From: Prevotella sp.
GTDB lineage: Bacteria; Bacteroidota; Bacteroidia; Bacteroidales; Bacteroidaceae
Direction: 5' to 3'
DNA length: 64,000 bases
Assembly (NCBI GenBank): GCA_017615355.1
Contig: JAGAAJ010000062.1
Location: 1-64,000, forward strand
The position numbers and the translations under genes were made by a program. A model generated the notes under the pieces. It was not told the origin of the DNA and did not search any database. It saw only the letters and a program-made list of their open reading frames with translations. Positions 49,945-59,846 of the stretch are shown piece after piece. Within the stretch, counting starts at the first letter, position 1. Every line of letters starts with the position of its first letter.

Positions 49945-50910
49945 TTAATGGATGATGACATCTCTGACGGAATATTCTGCCCGTGCGGGGAAGAGTCCGG
50001 CATGGAAGAACACCAGCTGGCCGTCGGGGAGGATGCAGAAATTGCCCAGTCCGCGTGCCTCGCCCTGCGACCTGGGGTCGGTGACGATGGCATAGATGGT
50101 GCGGATGAAGGGGTAGTTGTCGTAGGCGATGTTATACTGCGACGGGTCGTAGCTGTTGGTGGGTGTGGCGACGTCGCCCTTGCTCACCTTGAGCACGCGG
50201 ATGTCGCGTCCGTAGACGGCATTGGTGGTGTCGCGCTGGTCGTTGAGCCACAGGCTGCCGATGATGCCGATGGCGTCCTGGTGGTTCTCGACATAGTCGA
50301 TGACCTGTCGGCTGGTCTGCACGGCACGTATGTTGCCCACGGTCTTCATCTCCTTGTTGCGGAGGATGGAGTCGCTGCAGAAGCGGTAGGTAGCCGACTT
50401 GGGATTGTCGAAGGCCACGCGGATGGTGTCGGCGGGGAAGGAGGGGTCGATCTCGTTCCAGCAGCTGATCTCGCCGCTGATGATGCGAGCGAAGTCGTTG
50501 GCAGCAATGATGCTGTCGGGGTTATTCTTGTTGACGATGAGTGCCATGCCGTCGTATGCCAGGGGCATCACATTGGGCTTGAGGCCTCTATCGCTGAGGA
50601 TTTGCTTTTCGTTGGGCGTCAGCTGACGCGTGGTGAAGGCGATCCATGTCTCACGCTTTACGAGCAAGTCCACGGCATCGTATTCGTTGGTGTAGAGGGT
50701 ATCGATCTTCAGGTCTTTACGCCTCATGCGATAGGCGTCGAGCTCTTCGTTGATGACTGGGCTGAGGCTCTCGTCGGCAACAAGGAACTTGGCCACCTCT
50801 TCATAGGGTTTCTTGTTAACGTCAGAATTAGACTTGCCCCCACATGATGGGAGCAAGCCTAATACGATTAAGAGTGTCAATCCAACAGTTACGTTGAATG
50901 ATGTTTTCAT
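49945..50910 (-). CDS. PstS-like substrate-binding lipoprotein of the Ton cluster
   Basis: A 321-residue lipoprotein with lipobox LIVLGLLPSCGGKS. The periplasmic-binding-protein fold of PstS/SphX type is visible in VADESLSPVINEELDAY, RETWIAFTTRQLTPNEKQIL, MALIVNKNNPDSIIAANDFARIISGEISCWNEI, and YPFIRTIYAIVTDPRSQGEARGLGNF. No pst permease genes are nearby; its place in a Ton cluster suggests another role than ABC phosphate uptake. Confidence 0.88.
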   Translation of the reverse strand: MKTSFNVTVGLTLLIVLGLLPSCGGKSNSDVNKKPYEEVAKFLVADESLSPVINEELDAYRMRRKDLKIDTLYTNEYDAVDLLVKRETWIAFTTRQLTPNEKQILSDRGLKPNVMPLAYDGMALIVNKNNPDSIIAANDFARIISGEISCWNEIDPSFPADTIRVAFDNPKSATYRFCSDSILRNKEMKTVGNIRAVQTSRQVIDYVENHQDAIGIIGSLWLNDQRDTTNAVYGRDIRVLKVSKGDVATPTNSYDPSQYNIAYDNYPFIRTIYAIVTDPRSQGEARGLGNFCILPDGQLVFFHAGLFPARAEYSVRDVIIH

Positions 50911-50919
50911 GTCTGTGCT

Positions 50920-51750
50920 TTACTGGAGTTGGAATTTCACGGGGATGGTGTACTTCACACGTACTGCACGACCGTTCTGCTTTCCAGGCACCCACTTCGG
51001 CATCGACTTGATGACGCGAACGGCCTCCTTGTCGAGCGAGGGGTCGGCACCGCGAGCCACGGTGACGTTACTGATGGAGCCGTCGGTCTCGACCACGAAC
51101 TGGCAGACCACCGTTCCCTGCACGCCGTTTTCCTCAGCCACAGGAGGATAGTGGATGTTGTTGCCAATCCATACGCGGGGGTCACCGCCGGGGAATGTGG
51201 GCTGCTGCTCCACGACGTCGAAGATCTTCTGCTCCTCGACGACCTCGGGCTTCTTGTCCACTACCTTTTCGTCCAGCTGCAACACGTGTGTTGCCTCATC
51301 GCTACCCTGATCGAAGTCGAGGGCACCCACAGCCGTTGTACTCTCGGCCATTTCGTCCTGTGTCTTCGTCTGGTCTTCGGGCTTCACCTCATCGTCGGCC
51401 TCGTAGGCTGTGAACTTCTCAGAGTTCATCACCTCCTCCTGCTCGACGAGCTGCTCAAGCTCCTCTTCCTGGTAGACGACTTCAATCTCTTCCTCCTCAG
51501 GTACTTCCTCCTCTACTGCCTCGAGCTCGACCACGGTCTCATGCTCCTTTGAAGCAGCGATGGCCTCTGACACCTTGGAGATACCCATGGCACCACCCCA
51601 GATGACAGCTATACCGAGCAACATCAGCAAGAGTCCCATGAGGTTTCGCTTGCCTGTGTCGCGGCGAATCTGATAAGCACCGTAGGCCTCGTTCTTACCT
51701 TCGAAGACGAGGTCAATCCATTTCTGGTCAAGTAGATCTATCTTTGACAT
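50920..51750 (-). CDS. tonB: TonB-family energy transducer
   Basis: A 276-residue protein. The cytoplasmic start MSKIDLLDQKWIDLVFEGKNEAYGAYQIRR is typical of Bacteroidetes TonB. One TM helix follows (NLMGLLLMLLGIAVIWGGAMGI), then an acidic Glu/Val periplasmic linker (VVELEAVEEEVPEEEEIEVVYQEEE) and the TonB C-terminal domain (PTFPGGDPRVWIGNNIHYPPVAEENGVQGTVVCQFVVETDGSISNVTVARGADPSLDKEAVRVIKSMPKWVPGKQNGRAVRVKYTIPVKFQLQ). It works with ExbB/ExbD to power TonB-dependent receptors. Confidence 0.95.
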   Translation of the reverse strand: MSKIDLLDQKWIDLVFEGKNEAYGAYQIRRDTGKRNLMGLLLMLLGIAVIWGGAMGISKVSEAIAASKEHETVVELEAVEEEVPEEEEIEVVYQEEELEQLVEQEEVMNSEKFTAYEADDEVKPEDQTKTQDEMAESTTAVGALDFDQGSDEATHVLQLDEKVVDKKPEVVEEQKIFDVVEQQPTFPGGDPRVWIGNNIHYPPVAEENGVQGTVVCQFVVETDGSISNVTVARGADPSLDKEAVRVIKSMPKWVPGKQNGRAVRVKYTIPVKFQLQ

Positions 51751-51785
51751 AGTTCTTTTCAGTGTTTAATTGTTAACATTGAGAG

Positions 51786-52523
51786 TTACTTGGACAGATC
51801 GACACCAGCGCCTTCCAGAATCTGGGTGTCCTTTTCGTTGATGTTGTCAATCACATACTTACCCACGCAGCAGATCTGCATCTCGTCGAGGATGGTGACG
51901 AGGTTGTCGTAGGTCGACTGGTCGGCGGGCTTGATGTTGATAGACAGCACCGGCTCCATTCTGTTGACATCTTCGTTCTTGTTCTTCATCTCAGCATCCA
52001 CGCGATTGTACTCAGCCTTGTTCAGATCGTTGTTGCTCACGATGCTGGTATGGCCTTTCTTAATCATGATCAATGCGCGGTCGTAGATGGAGTCGCTGAG
52101 CTCCTTCTGGGCCTTGGGCTGTTTGTCGTACCAGGCCTGCAGTTGCTTCTTGGCATCCATCAGCACTCCCGTAGGAGCTACCTTATGCTTTCTGAGAACT
52201 TCGCGTATACCAGCCTTGCCGTAGGTGGTCTCCTTCAGGAACTGGGGGTCGCCGAACTGCTCTTTGCGGTCTACCATATAGTAGTAGATCTTGTCGTTGG
52301 CACCCAGGTAGATGGTCACCATCTGGTCGGTCTTGGCCTTATCCTTATCGTCAGCCGTCAGGTTCTGGTCCTTGGCAGGCATGGTAAGGTGCATAGCTTG
52401 GGGCTTTGCCAGTGAGGTACACAGCATGAAGAACGTAATAAGAAGCATCATCATATCCACCATCGGCGTGAAGTCGACGCGGACATTCATCTTTTTCTGC
52501 TTGCTTTCTTTTTTCTTAGCCAT
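51786..52523 (-). CDS. exbD: ExbD/TolR-family biopolymer transporter, second copy
   Basis: A 245-residue protein. N-terminal cytoplasmic basic segment (MAKKKESKQKKMNVRVDFTPMVDMMMLLITFFMLCTS) with one TM helix carrying the essential Asp (PMVDMM), then a longer-than-usual periplasmic domain (KIYYYMVDRKEQFGDPQFLKE ... INIKPADQSTYDNLVTILDEM). Paralogue of the upstream gene; starts 2 bp after it. Confidence 0.92.
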   Translation of the reverse strand: MAKKKESKQKKMNVRVDFTPMVDMMMLLITFFMLCTSLAKPQAMHLTMPAKDQNLTADDKDKAKTDQMVTIYLGANDKIYYYMVDRKEQFGDPQFLKETTYGKAGIREVLRKHKVAPTGVLMDAKKQLQAWYDKQPKAQKELSDSIYDRALIMIKKGHTSIVSNNDLNKAEYNRVDAEMKNKNEDVNRMEPVLSINIKPADQSTYDNLVTILDEMQICCVGKYVIDNINEKDTQILEGAGVDLSK

Positions 52524-52525
52524 AG

Positions 52526-53197
52526 TTATTCGTCCGATTTTTTATACTGTGTAACCAATTTGTAGCGGCTCTCAGTGATATCCTGCAGCTCGTTGATCAC
52601 CTGCTTGAAGGTGATGTAGGGAGCTGAGGCGTCGGCCTTGATGCAGATTTCAAGCTTGTCGGCTGCGGAAGCCTTCGTGGCATCGTCCTGCTCGTTGTAC
52701 CAATCCTTGTATCCTTTCTTGAGAGCTTTCACCCAGAGCTGGAATTCACTCATCTGGTCTTCTCTGCTATCCTTGAGACTATCGGTAGGAATACCCGCAG
52801 CCTTCATCAGCTTGACCTGATCCTCATGATTCTTGGTCAGGAACTCAGGCAGCTGCTTGACGGGGATACCTATCTGCGTCTCCTGCAGAAAAGCCTCTTT
52901 CTGCTCTTTTGTGAGCGTGACGCCTCTCTCGGTCAACATCTGATCCAGGGCCTTTGACATCGTCACGGTCTTATCTGTGGCAAGGAACACCCTTCCCTCA
53001 GGGTCGATAGTGATGTCGAGGGTAGCCGTTGAAGGCACCTTGGCCATGGTCTCCGAGTACGGGGTCGTGACTTTCACCACCTCATTCTTCACGAAGTTTG
53101 CACTCAGCATGAAGAACGTCAGCAGCAGCACCATCACGTCCGACATAGGAGTCATGTCGATCCAGACGTCGCTTTTCTTAACTTTCAACTTAGCCAT
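52526..53197 (-). CDS. exbD: ExbD/TolR-family biopolymer transporter, first copy
   Basis: A 223-residue protein: MAKLKVKKSDVWIDMTPMSDVMVLLLTFFMLSANF (TM helix with the conserved Asp in TPMSDVM), then a periplasmic domain with VTTPYSETMAKVPSTATLDITIDPEGRVFLATDK and YITFKQVINELQDITESRYKLVTQYK. Part of the proton channel with ExbB. Confidence 0.92.
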   Translation of the reverse strand: MAKLKVKKSDVWIDMTPMSDVMVLLLTFFMLSANFVKNEVVKVTTPYSETMAKVPSTATLDITIDPEGRVFLATDKTVTMSKALDQMLTERGVTLTKEQKEAFLQETQIGIPVKQLPEFLTKNHEDQVKLMKAAGIPTDSLKDSREDQMSEFQLWVKALKKGYKDWYNEQDDATKASAADKLEICIKADASAPYITFKQVINELQDITESRYKLVTQYKKSDE

Positions 53198-53234
53198 AGT
53201 CGTAAATGGTTTTTAGATTAGACTATGCGGAAAA

Positions 53235-54089
53235 TTAAGCTTCGTCGGTGTGAGTTGCAGCGTAGGTCTGTGCGATTGAATAACCGATTTCGTCCAATGC
53301 GAAGGCAATCTTGTCGATGCGGTTGGTGAAGAAGTTGTAGGACACCACAGCGAGCCAAGAAGTACCGATACCGAAGGCCGTGTTAATCAGAGCCTCAGAG
53401 ATACCAGCTGACAGCTCGACGGAGTCACCGCCACCGCCCTGTGCCAGAGCCTGGAACGACTTGATCATACCTACCACAGTACCGAGCAGACCGGTAAGAG
53501 TACCCAGCGTAACGATAGTGGCGATGATGGGAAGGTTCATTGTGAGGGTAGGCATCTCAACGGCGATAGCCTCCTCGTGAGCCTGCTGGATGCGGGCCAG
53601 CTTCACTTCCTTCTTAATGCCGGTAGCAGCGTCAGCCTCCTTGTAAGCCATAACGGCAGCACGGACGACGTTGGCCACAGAACCACCCTGGTAGTCGCAG
53701 TTCTTCAGAACGGCGTCGAAATCCTTAGCCTTCAGGTTCTTCTTCACTTTGCCAACGAAGGTGGCGAGCTTCTCCTTACCGATGCACTTGCTCAGAGCGA
53801 TGACACGCTCAACAGCCATGAACAGCACGGTGAGCAACAGGGTGTGGATCACAGGCACGATGACACCGCCCTTGAAGATGGTACCCCAGATGTTGGCGGG
53901 GCTTCCCTCTGTGTCACCATCAACGAAGTTGCTGGGACTGCCCAGATTGAAGAAGAAGTTGCAGAATGCGATGATAGCGCAGATGACAATCACCCAGATT
54001 GCATCCTTGATACCGATGCTGCTTGTACCTTTAGCCTTAGGGGCTTTCTTTTCTTGCTGCTTAGGAGCAGCTTTCTGTGTAGCTTCCAT
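53235..54089 (-). CDS. exbB: MotA/TolQ/ExbB proton channel protein
   Basis: A 284-residue inner-membrane protein with an Ala/Lys-rich N-terminus, then TM segments at DAIWVIVICAIIAFCNFFF, GVIVPVIHTLLLTVLFMAVERVIAL, and the ExbB core LPIIATIVTLGTLTGLLGTVVGMIKSFQALA followed by GISEALINTAFGIGTSWLAVVSYNFFTNRID. First gene of the exbB-exbD-exbD-tonB-pstS-like-TPR operon. Promoter at 54203-54210, giving a leader of about 110 nt with CTGCCGACAGGCCACTGCC-type repeats. Confidence 0.94.
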   Translation of the reverse strand: MEATQKAAPKQQEKKAPKAKGTSSIGIKDAIWVIVICAIIAFCNFFFNLGSPSNFVDGDTEGSPANIWGTIFKGGVIVPVIHTLLLTVLFMAVERVIALSKCIGKEKLATFVGKVKKNLKAKDFDAVLKNCDYQGGSVANVVRAAVMAYKEADAATGIKKEVKLARIQQAHEEAIAVEMPTLTMNLPIIATIVTLGTLTGLLGTVVGMIKSFQALAQGGGGDSVELSAGISEALINTAFGIGTSWLAVVSYNFFTNRIDKIAFALDEIGYSIAQTYAATHTDEA

Positions 54090-54202
54090 AAATCTTTTTG
54101 TTTTTTTAAGTTATTAAATAGATTAATTGTAAAGTTGCTTATTGTTGATAGTTACGCCACGGCAAACTGCCGACAGGCCACTGCCTACGGCATATTGCGC
54201 GA

Positions 54203-54210
54203 CAAAGATA
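54203..54210 (-). promoter_or_regulatory. Promoter -7 box for the Ton operon
   Basis: TATCTTTG on the minus strand. The leader (54090-54202) contains an imperfect repeat CGGCAAACTGCCGACAGGCC that could fold. Confidence 0.65.
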
Positions 54211-54266
54211 ACACAAAAAAGTGTACTTCGTAAGGATTTAACAACGTTTAACGTGTTATTTTTTCT

Positions 54267-55463
54267 TTATTTCAGTTTGCCGAGGGCCTCGGCGATACGC
54301 TTGATGGCCTCACGGATGTTCTCATCGCTGGTGGCATAGCTCATGCGGAAGCAGTCGGGATCGCCGAAAGCATCGCCGCCGACGGTAGCCACATGGGCCT
54401 CCTTCAGCAGGTACATGGCCAAGTCGGTGGAGTTGTTGACGGGTGAACCGTCAACCGCAGTCTTGCCATAGAACGAGCTGCACTTGGGGAAGAGGTAGAA
54501 GGCGCCCTCGGGCACATTCACCTCCAAGCCGGGAATCTGACGGGCGAGACTGACGATGAGGTCACGCCTCCGCTCAAAGGCCTGCCGCATCTCCTCGACA
54601 CACAGCTGACTCTCCACATAGGCGGCCTCGGCAGCCTTCTGGCTTACTGAGCATGGGCCGCTGGTGTACTGTCCCTGCAGTTTGTTGCAGCCTTTCACAA
54701 TCCACTCAGGTGCAGCGATATAGCCAATGCGCCAACCCGTCATGGCGTAGGCCTTGCTGACGCCGTTGACGATGATGGTACGCTCCTTCATGCCGGGGAA
54801 CTGGGCTATCGACTCGTGGTGGCCCACATAGTTGATGTGCTCGTAGATCTCGTCAGCCAGGACGAAGATGTCGTCATGCTTTAATATAATGTTCGCGAGC
54901 GCGCGTAGTTCCTCTTTATTATAGACAGAGCCTGTAGGATTGCTGGGCGAGCAGAGGATGAGCAGGCGCGTCTTCGGCGTGATGGCGGCCTCCAGCTGCT
55001 CGGGTGTCATCTTGAAGTTCTGCTCGAAGGTGGCATTGACGAAGACGGGCGTTCCCCCCGCCAGCAGCGCCATCTGCGGATAGCTGACCCAGTAGGGAGC
55101 AGGGATGATCACCTCCTCGCCCGGGTTGACCAGCGCCATCACCGTATTGCATACGCTCTGCTTGGCACCATTGGAAACGAGAATCTCGCTCGTCTGATAG
55201 TCCAGCCCGTTCTCACGCTTCAGCTTCTCCACGATGGCCTTTCTCAGCTCAGGATAGCCGGGAACGGGTGAGTAGCGCGAGTAGTTCTGGTCTATAGCCT
55301 GCTTCGCTGCCTCCTTGATATGGTCGGGTGTGTTGAAGTCGGGTTCTCCGACGCTCATGTTGATGACGTCGATGCCCTGCGCCTTCATCTCGGCGCTCTT
55401 CTGCGACATAGCCAATGTGGCCGAAGGGGCCAGGCGCTGCAAGCGATTAGATAGTTGTGCCAT
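54267..55463 (-). CDS. aspC: PLP-dependent aminotransferase, aspartate type (class I)
   Basis: A 398-residue fold-type I aminotransferase. Signatures: VINMSVGEPDFNTPDHIKEAA, EILVSNGAKQSVCNTVMALVNPGEEVIIPAPYWVSYPQM, LLILCSPSNPTGSVYNKEEL, DIFVLADEIYEHINY, and the PLP lysine in GVSKAYAMTGWRIGYIAAP. C-terminal FRMSYATSDENIREAIKRI. Close to class Ib aspartate aminotransferases; a prephenate aminotransferase role cannot be excluded. Promoter at 55496-55503. Confidence 0.94.
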   Translation of the reverse strand: MAQLSNRLQRLAPSATLAMSQKSAEMKAQGIDVINMSVGEPDFNTPDHIKEAAKQAIDQNYSRYSPVPGYPELRKAIVEKLKRENGLDYQTSEILVSNGAKQSVCNTVMALVNPGEEVIIPAPYWVSYPQMALLAGGTPVFVNATFEQNFKMTPEQLEAAITPKTRLLILCSPSNPTGSVYNKEELRALANIILKHDDIFVLADEIYEHINYVGHHESIAQFPGMKERTIIVNGVSKAYAMTGWRIGYIAAPEWIVKGCNKLQGQYTSGPCSVSQKAAEAAYVESQLCVEEMRQAFERRRDLIVSLARQIPGLEVNVPEGAFYLFPKCSSFYGKTAVDGSPVNNSTDLAMYLLKEAHVATVGGDAFGDPDCFRMSYATSDENIREAIKRIAEALGKLK

Positions 55464-55495
55464 TCTGTAATTTCGTTTTGTATAGTTTCAACGTG

Positions 55496-55503
55496 CAAAG
55501 GTA
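55496..55503 (-). promoter_or_regulatory. Promoter -7 box for aspC
   Basis: TACCTTTG followed by CACG on the minus strand, 32 bp upstream of the ATG. Confidence 0.65.
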
Positions 55504-55586
55504 CGCATTTATTTCTTCCCAGCGAAAGATTTTGTCATTTTTTTCATTTTTTACCCGTCTTTGCTTGACAGTATGTCAACCTGCCA

Positions 55587-56564
55587 TCACTCAAAGACGG
55601 ACGGGTCGGGCACATTGATGGGCACCGTCATGCTCCGTCCTGTGATGTTCAATGTGAAGTCCGACGTCCTCAGCTTTTCCTTGTTCTTGGCTTTCATGGC
55701 AAAGGTGTGCATGCCTGGTGTCAGCTCGCCGCTCCAGGGAGCCCAGCCCACGTCCACGCCGTCGATGATGATCATAGCCCTTGGGATATTGGAGGTGACA
55801 GTCACGTAGGTCACCGAGGGCTGCGGCGGTGTGACAGGTGTCACATTCGTGCGAGGTGTAGGTGTTTGCTGTACGGGCTGTGCTGGTGTCTGCTGCTGGA
55901 CAGGCTGTGCAGGTGTCTCCTGACGGGGTGTCGGCGTCTGCTGGCGAGGAGTCGGCGTTTCCTGGCGAGGAGCCGGTGTCTCCTGACGAGGGGCCGGTGT
56001 CTCCTGACGGGGAGCAGGTACGGCAGGTTCATCCACCACAGGCTCTTCGATGGCGACATTTTCAATGGCGGCCTCTTCCGTGTCACTCACGTCTTCGTCA
56101 CCATCATCTTCATACATATCCATATCGTCGTCATCGGAGTCTTCGTCCATGTCGTCTTCATCGTCTTCGTCATCCTCATCGTCCACAGCAGCCTTCTTCT
56201 GATGTGTTCCCAGGATGTCGTCAAGCATGCCTTCGGAGTAGAGATAGTAGCCGCCGCCACCCAGTGCACCCAGCAGGAGCAGGATGACCAGTGTCCAGAT
56301 CAGGCCCTTCTTGCTGCCTTTCTTCTTGGCAGGCTTTTGCTCAGTGTGTCCAGCAGCCATCACAGTAGAAGGCGCATCGTCTGAATCTTGCGGTTCTGCC
56401 ATCACCGTTGACGAAGTGTCCTCAGATTCCTGAACAGTCTCTGCTTCTTCACCTGCTTCATCCATCTGGATGACTCTTCCAAGGCCCGCCAGGGACGAGC
56501 CGCATTTCTCACAAAACAGTGCATCGTCTTCATAACTAGCACCACATTTAGGACAGTTTTTCAT
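55587..56564 (-). CDS. Zinc-ribbon / PEGA-domain membrane protein
   Basis: A 325-residue protein. An N-terminal zinc ribbon (MKNCPKCGASYEDDALFCEKCGSSL; four Cys) is followed by a short acidic linker, a TM helix (GLIWTLVILLLLGALGGGGYYLYS), an extremely acidic region (DDEDDEDDEDDMDEDSDDDD), a Pro-rich repeat with PAPRQET heptapeptides, and a C-terminal PEGA domain (YVTVTSNIPRAMIIIDGVDVGWAPWSGELTPGMHTFAMKAKNKE). PEGA domains usually sit outside the membrane and bind carbohydrate or envelope structures. Kinase genes 14 kb away have a similar design, but no direct link is shown. Function unknown. Confidence 0.82.
   Translation of the reverse strand: MKNCPKCGASYEDDALFCEKCGSSLAGLGRVIQMDEAGEEAETVQESEDTSSTVMAEPQDSDDAPSTVMAAGHTEQKPAKKKGSKKGLIWTLVILLLLGALGGGGYYLYSEGMLDDILGTHQKKAAVDDEDDEDDEDDMDEDSDDDDMDMYEDDGDEDVSDTEEAAIENVAIEEPVVDEPAVPAPRQETPAPRQETPAPRQETPTPRQQTPTPRQETPAQPVQQQTPAQPVQQTPTPRTNVTPVTPPQPSVTYVTVTSNIPRAMIIIDGVDVGWAPWSGELTPGMHTFAMKAKNKEKLRTSDFTLNITGRSMTVPINVPDPSVFE
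55910..56015 (-). repeat. Tandem 21-bp coding repeat in the PEGA gene
   Basis: Five or more copies of a 21-bp unit encoding PAPRQET or PTPRQET, e.g. CCTGACGAGGAGCCGGTGTCT on plus. It forms a flexible periplasmic spacer. Confidence 0.8.
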
Positions 56565-56617
56565 GGTTTGTTTGTTATTAAGGTAATTCGTTAAATTAGA
56601 AAATCCGTAGTCAGGAA

Positions 56618-57823
56618 TCAGAGGTGCAGGGTATGGCCCATGCGCTGCTGCTTCGTCTTGAGGTATTTGATATTGTACTCGTTGGGTGTAACCTCTATAG
56701 GCACATTCTCCACGATCTCCAGCCCGTAGGCCTCCAAACCCACACGTTTCACGGGGTTGTTGGTCATCAGGCGCATCTTGTGCACGCCCAGATAGCGCAG
56801 CATCTGTGCACCACAGCCATAGTCACGCTCGTCGGCCTTGAAGCCCAGACAGAGATTGGCGTCGACGGTGTCGTAGCCCTCCTCCTGCAGCTTATAGGCG
56901 GCCAGCTTGTTCATCAGGCCGATGCCCCTACCCTCTTGCTGCATATAGACGACGACTCCCTTGCCCTCTTCCTCAATCTTCTGCATGGCATGATGCAGCT
57001 GTTCGCCACAGTCGCAGCGCTTCGAGCCGAGGATATCGCCCGTCATACAAGAAGAATGTACGCGCACGAGGATGGGCTCATCCTCCTTCCACGTACCCTT
57101 GATCAGAGCGAAATGCTCCTGTCCACCCACCTTCTGACGGAAGGGGATGATGCGGAAGTGCCCGTACTGAGTGGGCATATCGGCCTCCTCGCCCACTTCA
57201 ATGAGCGACTCCTGCTGCAGACGATAGGCGATGAGGTCCTTGATGGTGATGATCTTCATGTCGTGCTCACGGGCAAAGTCGATGAGCTGCGGCATACGTG
57301 CCATCGTGCCGTCGTCGTTCATAATCTCCATCAATGCACCGGCAGGATAGAGGCCGGCCAGCTTGCAGAGGTCGATGGCAGCCTCGGTGTGGCCTGAGCG
57401 GCGCAGCACACCGTTGTCCTGGGCATAGAGGGGATTGACATGACCTGGTCGGCCGAAGGTCTGCGGCGTCGAGGCGGGATCGCCCAATGCCCGGATAGTG
57501 GCGGCACGGTCGTGGGCTGACACACCCGTGGTGCAGCCCTCAATCTTGTCGACGGTGACGGTGAAGGGCGTGCCTAAGAGCGACGTGTTATCCTGCACCT
57601 GATGGGGCAGGTCCAGCTCGTTGCTGCGGCTGATGGTGATGGGAGCACAGAGCAGGCCACGGGCATATTTCAGCATGAAGTTCACCATCTCAGGAGTGAT
57701 CTTCTCTGCGGCACAGATGAGGTCGCCCTCGTTCTCGCGGTCTTCGTCGTCCACCACGATGACGAACTTGCCATTACGGAAGTCGTCAAGGGCCGCATCT
57801 ATTGTAGATAGTTTTTCAGTCAT
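56618..57823 (-). CDS. ribBA: Bifunctional DHBP synthase / GTP cyclohydrolase II
   Basis: A 401-residue cytoplasmic enzyme. The N-terminal RibB part has [43 protein letters not shown] and [56 protein letters not shown]. The C-terminal RibA part has [28 protein letters not shown] (zinc-binding cysteines), [35 protein letters not shown] and [19 protein letters not shown]. It carries out two early steps of riboflavin synthesis. Its first 8 bp overlap the 3' end of the LptF/G gene. Confidence 0.96.
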   Translation of the reverse strand: MTEKLSTIDAALDDFRNGKFVIVVDDEDRENEGDLICAAEKITPEMVNFMLKYARGLLCAPITISRSNELDLPHQVQDNTSLLGTPFTVTVDKIEGCTTGVSAHDRAATIRALGDPASTPQTFGRPGHVNPLYAQDNGVLRRSGHTEAAIDLCKLAGLYPAGALMEIMNDDGTMARMPQLIDFAREHDMKIITIKDLIAYRLQQESLIEVGEEADMPTQYGHFRIIPFRQKVGGQEHFALIKGTWKEDEPILVRVHSSCMTGDILGSKRCDCGEQLHHAMQKIEEEGKGVVVYMQQEGRGIGLMNKLAAYKLQEEGYDTVDANLCLGFKADERDYGCGAQMLRYLGVHKMRLMTNNPVKRVGLEAYGLEIVENVPIEVTPNEYNIKYLKTKQQRMGHTLHL

Positions 57824-59735
57824 TGTTCGTTATTTCGTTACTACTTTTCGTCACGTCAATAATAGCGTTGCTGGTCTTCTCGATAGTCTTCAAGTCTTTA
57901 TATAGACGGACGCGGAAGCGCAGCATACGGATATAGAAGAAGATGCCCAAAGGCAGGATGATACCCGTCAGGGCGTTGAGCCAGCGCTGGCGGAAGGGCC
58001 TTGTATGTGCGTGGGTGGCCAAGACGGGATATTGGTTCAGCAGGTGCAACGTCTGCTTGTCGCGAGAGTTCGACAGGTCGTCGATGACGGTCTCCAAGCG
58101 TTCGCTGATGTCGATAATCTGACGGTCGTCGCCTGGACGGAAGAACACCTTGATAGGATTGGGCCAGCGCAGCAGGTGGTGCTCTTGGCTGTAGGTATCA
58201 ATCTCAGTATTGATGTCTGCTAACTGGAGGCTGTCAGCGCTATAGTCGGGATCGTTGATGATGACTTCCTTCGCCACGATGTTACGCTTCATCCGCAAGC
58301 CCAGCATACGACGGAAGAGCAAGCGATAGGCATCCATATTGAACACCGTCGAGTCGTTGTTGGCCTTGTAGGTAAAGAAGACAGCCAGCGGTGTCAGCAC
58401 CATCATGGAGATGCCCTTGCCGAACCATACCGTCCAGTTGTCGTCACGTGCCATGCGATAGCCGCTATTGTCGAAGATGTAATAGACGATGAACACCAGC
58501 ACCGAGATAATGACGGGCAGGCCCAGACCGCCCTTACGGATGATAGCGCCAAGGGGTGCGCCGATGAAGAAGAAGATGATACACGACAGGGCCAGCGTAT
58601 ACTTGCCAATGAGCTCAATCTCGTGCATGCGCTCCTGACGGAAATTGTACTTGGCCATCTCGGCCTTCATCGACACGTCAGCCAACGTCGTCTGTGCCTG
58701 TCGGGCAGCAGCCTTGGTCACCTCACGTCGAACATCTCCGCTCAGCGAACTGAAGATGGAATCCACATTGGGTATCTTGCCCTGATCCAGCGTCACCGCC
58801 ATTCGCAGAGAGTCGTCATGGGTGAGTCGGGGCTCCGCCATACAGTATTGCCGAGCCTCCCAATAGAATCGGTGACCCACGCTGTCGTTGGCTATGCGGA
58901 TGGAGTCGAGGTCGTGCAGGATCTGCTTCGAACTCTTCGCCTTCGCATTGCCCGAGAGGGAGGCGGCGTCGGCCAGGTTGAACTCGCCGTCGAAGTCGAG
59001 CAATATCTGCTTATAGGCGAAGGTCTCACGACGATAGGGCACCTCTGCAGACTTCACCATATCCTGCTGCTTGATGTTCTCAAACCACTCGCCGCTCCAT
59101 AGCGTCAGCAGCAGGTGCTTCTTCTCGGCCGTCGACTGTATCATACCCGAGTCGGCCAGGATAATGGCCTGGTCTTCATACGAGCCGCTCTGTCGGTAGA
59201 TCATCATACCATAGAGCTTGCCCGTCGTCAGGTCTTTCTTCTGCACATAGAGATTGGTGTTGGGGATGCCATCGTAGAACACACCCTCGGGAATCTCCAG
59301 CTCAGGACTCTTCTGCTTCATCGAGACGAGCAGCTGCGTCAGATTCTTATTGGCGTCAGGGCCTATCTTCTCTTGGAAAAAGACAGACACACCAGTAATG
59401 AGAATGACGATGATGATGATGCTACGCATCGACTGGAGCAGCGAGATGCCAGCCGACTTAATGGCTGTCAGCTCTGACGATTCGCCCAAGTTACCGTAGG
59501 TGATAAGCGAGCTCAGCAGGATGGCCAACGGGAAGGCCTGCGGCACCAGCATCAGCGCCATATACCAGAAGAACTGCGCCAGAACGTCCATCGTCAGACC
59601 CTTGCCGATCAGGTCGTCGATATAGCGCCACAAAAACTGCATCATCAGCACAAACTGGCAGATGAAAAACGTGGCCACGAACAGCAGTCCGAACTGTTTG
59701 GCGATAAATATATCGAGCTTCTTTATTCCGAGCAT
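57816..59735 (-). CDS. LptF/LptG-family LPS export permease
   Basis: A 639-residue YjgP/YjgQ-family protein. N-terminal TM segments ([77 protein letters not shown]) carry the family coupling-helix motif; a large periplasmic beta-jellyroll domain ([32 protein letters not shown]) follows, then C-terminal TM helices ([41 protein letters not shown]). It is longer than E. coli LptF/G (about 360) because of extra C-terminal sequence, usual in Bacteroidetes. With LptB it moves lipopolysaccharide out of the inner membrane. The leader is only about 13 nt from the -7 box. Confidence 0.92.
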   Translation of the reverse strand: MLGIKKLDIFIAKQFGLLFVATFFICQFVLMMQFLWRYIDDLIGKGLTMDVLAQFFWYMALMLVPQAFPLAILLSSLITYGNLGESSELTAIKSAGISLLQSMRSIIIIVILITGVSVFFQEKIGPDANKNLTQLLVSMKQKSPELEIPEGVFYDGIPNTNLYVQKKDLTTGKLYGMMIYRQSGSYEDQAIILADSGMIQSTAEKKHLLLTLWSGEWFENIKQQDMVKSAEVPYRRETFAYKQILLDFDGEFNLADAASLSGNAKAKSSKQILHDLDSIRIANDSVGHRFYWEARQYCMAEPRLTHDDSLRMAVTLDQGKIPNVDSIFSSLSGDVRREVTKAAARQAQTTLADVSMKAEMAKYNFRQERMHEIELIGKYTLALSCIIFFFIGAPLGAIIRKGGLGLPVIISVLVFIVYYIFDNSGYRMARDDNWTVWFGKGISMMVLTPLAVFFTYKANNDSTVFNMDAYRLLFRRMLGLRMKRNIVAKEVIINDPDYSADSLQLADINTEIDTYSQEHHLLRWPNPIKVFFRPGDDRQIIDISERLETVIDDLSNSRDKQTLHLLNQYPVLATHAHTRPFRQRWLNALTGIILPLGIFFYIRMLRFRVRLYKDLKTIEKTSNAIIDVTKSSNEITNND

Positions 59736-59748
59736 TTCTTTCGAGGTG

Positions 59749-59756
59749 CAAAGTTA
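59749..59756 (-). promoter_or_regulatory. Promoter -7 box for lptF/G-ribBA
   Basis: TAACTTTG on the minus strand, 13 nt before the ATG at 59735, leaving a leader of only a few nucleotides. Confidence 0.65.
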
Positions 59757-59809
59757 CGCATTTTTGAAATATTTTTCGCCAAAAACAACTGATTATTTGA
59801 TTTTTTTTG

Positions 59810-59817
59810 TATCTTTG
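59810..59817 (+). promoter_or_regulatory. Promoter -7 box for the adhesin-domain gene
   Basis: TATCTTTG followed by CCGC, 29 bp upstream of the ATG. Confidence 0.65.
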
Positions 59818-59846
59818 CCGCAGTTTCAATTAACCCAACAACAAAT

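Noticed and set aside
56618..57830. FMN riboswitch before ribBA
   Set aside because: ribBA overlaps the upstream permease gene, leaving no leader.
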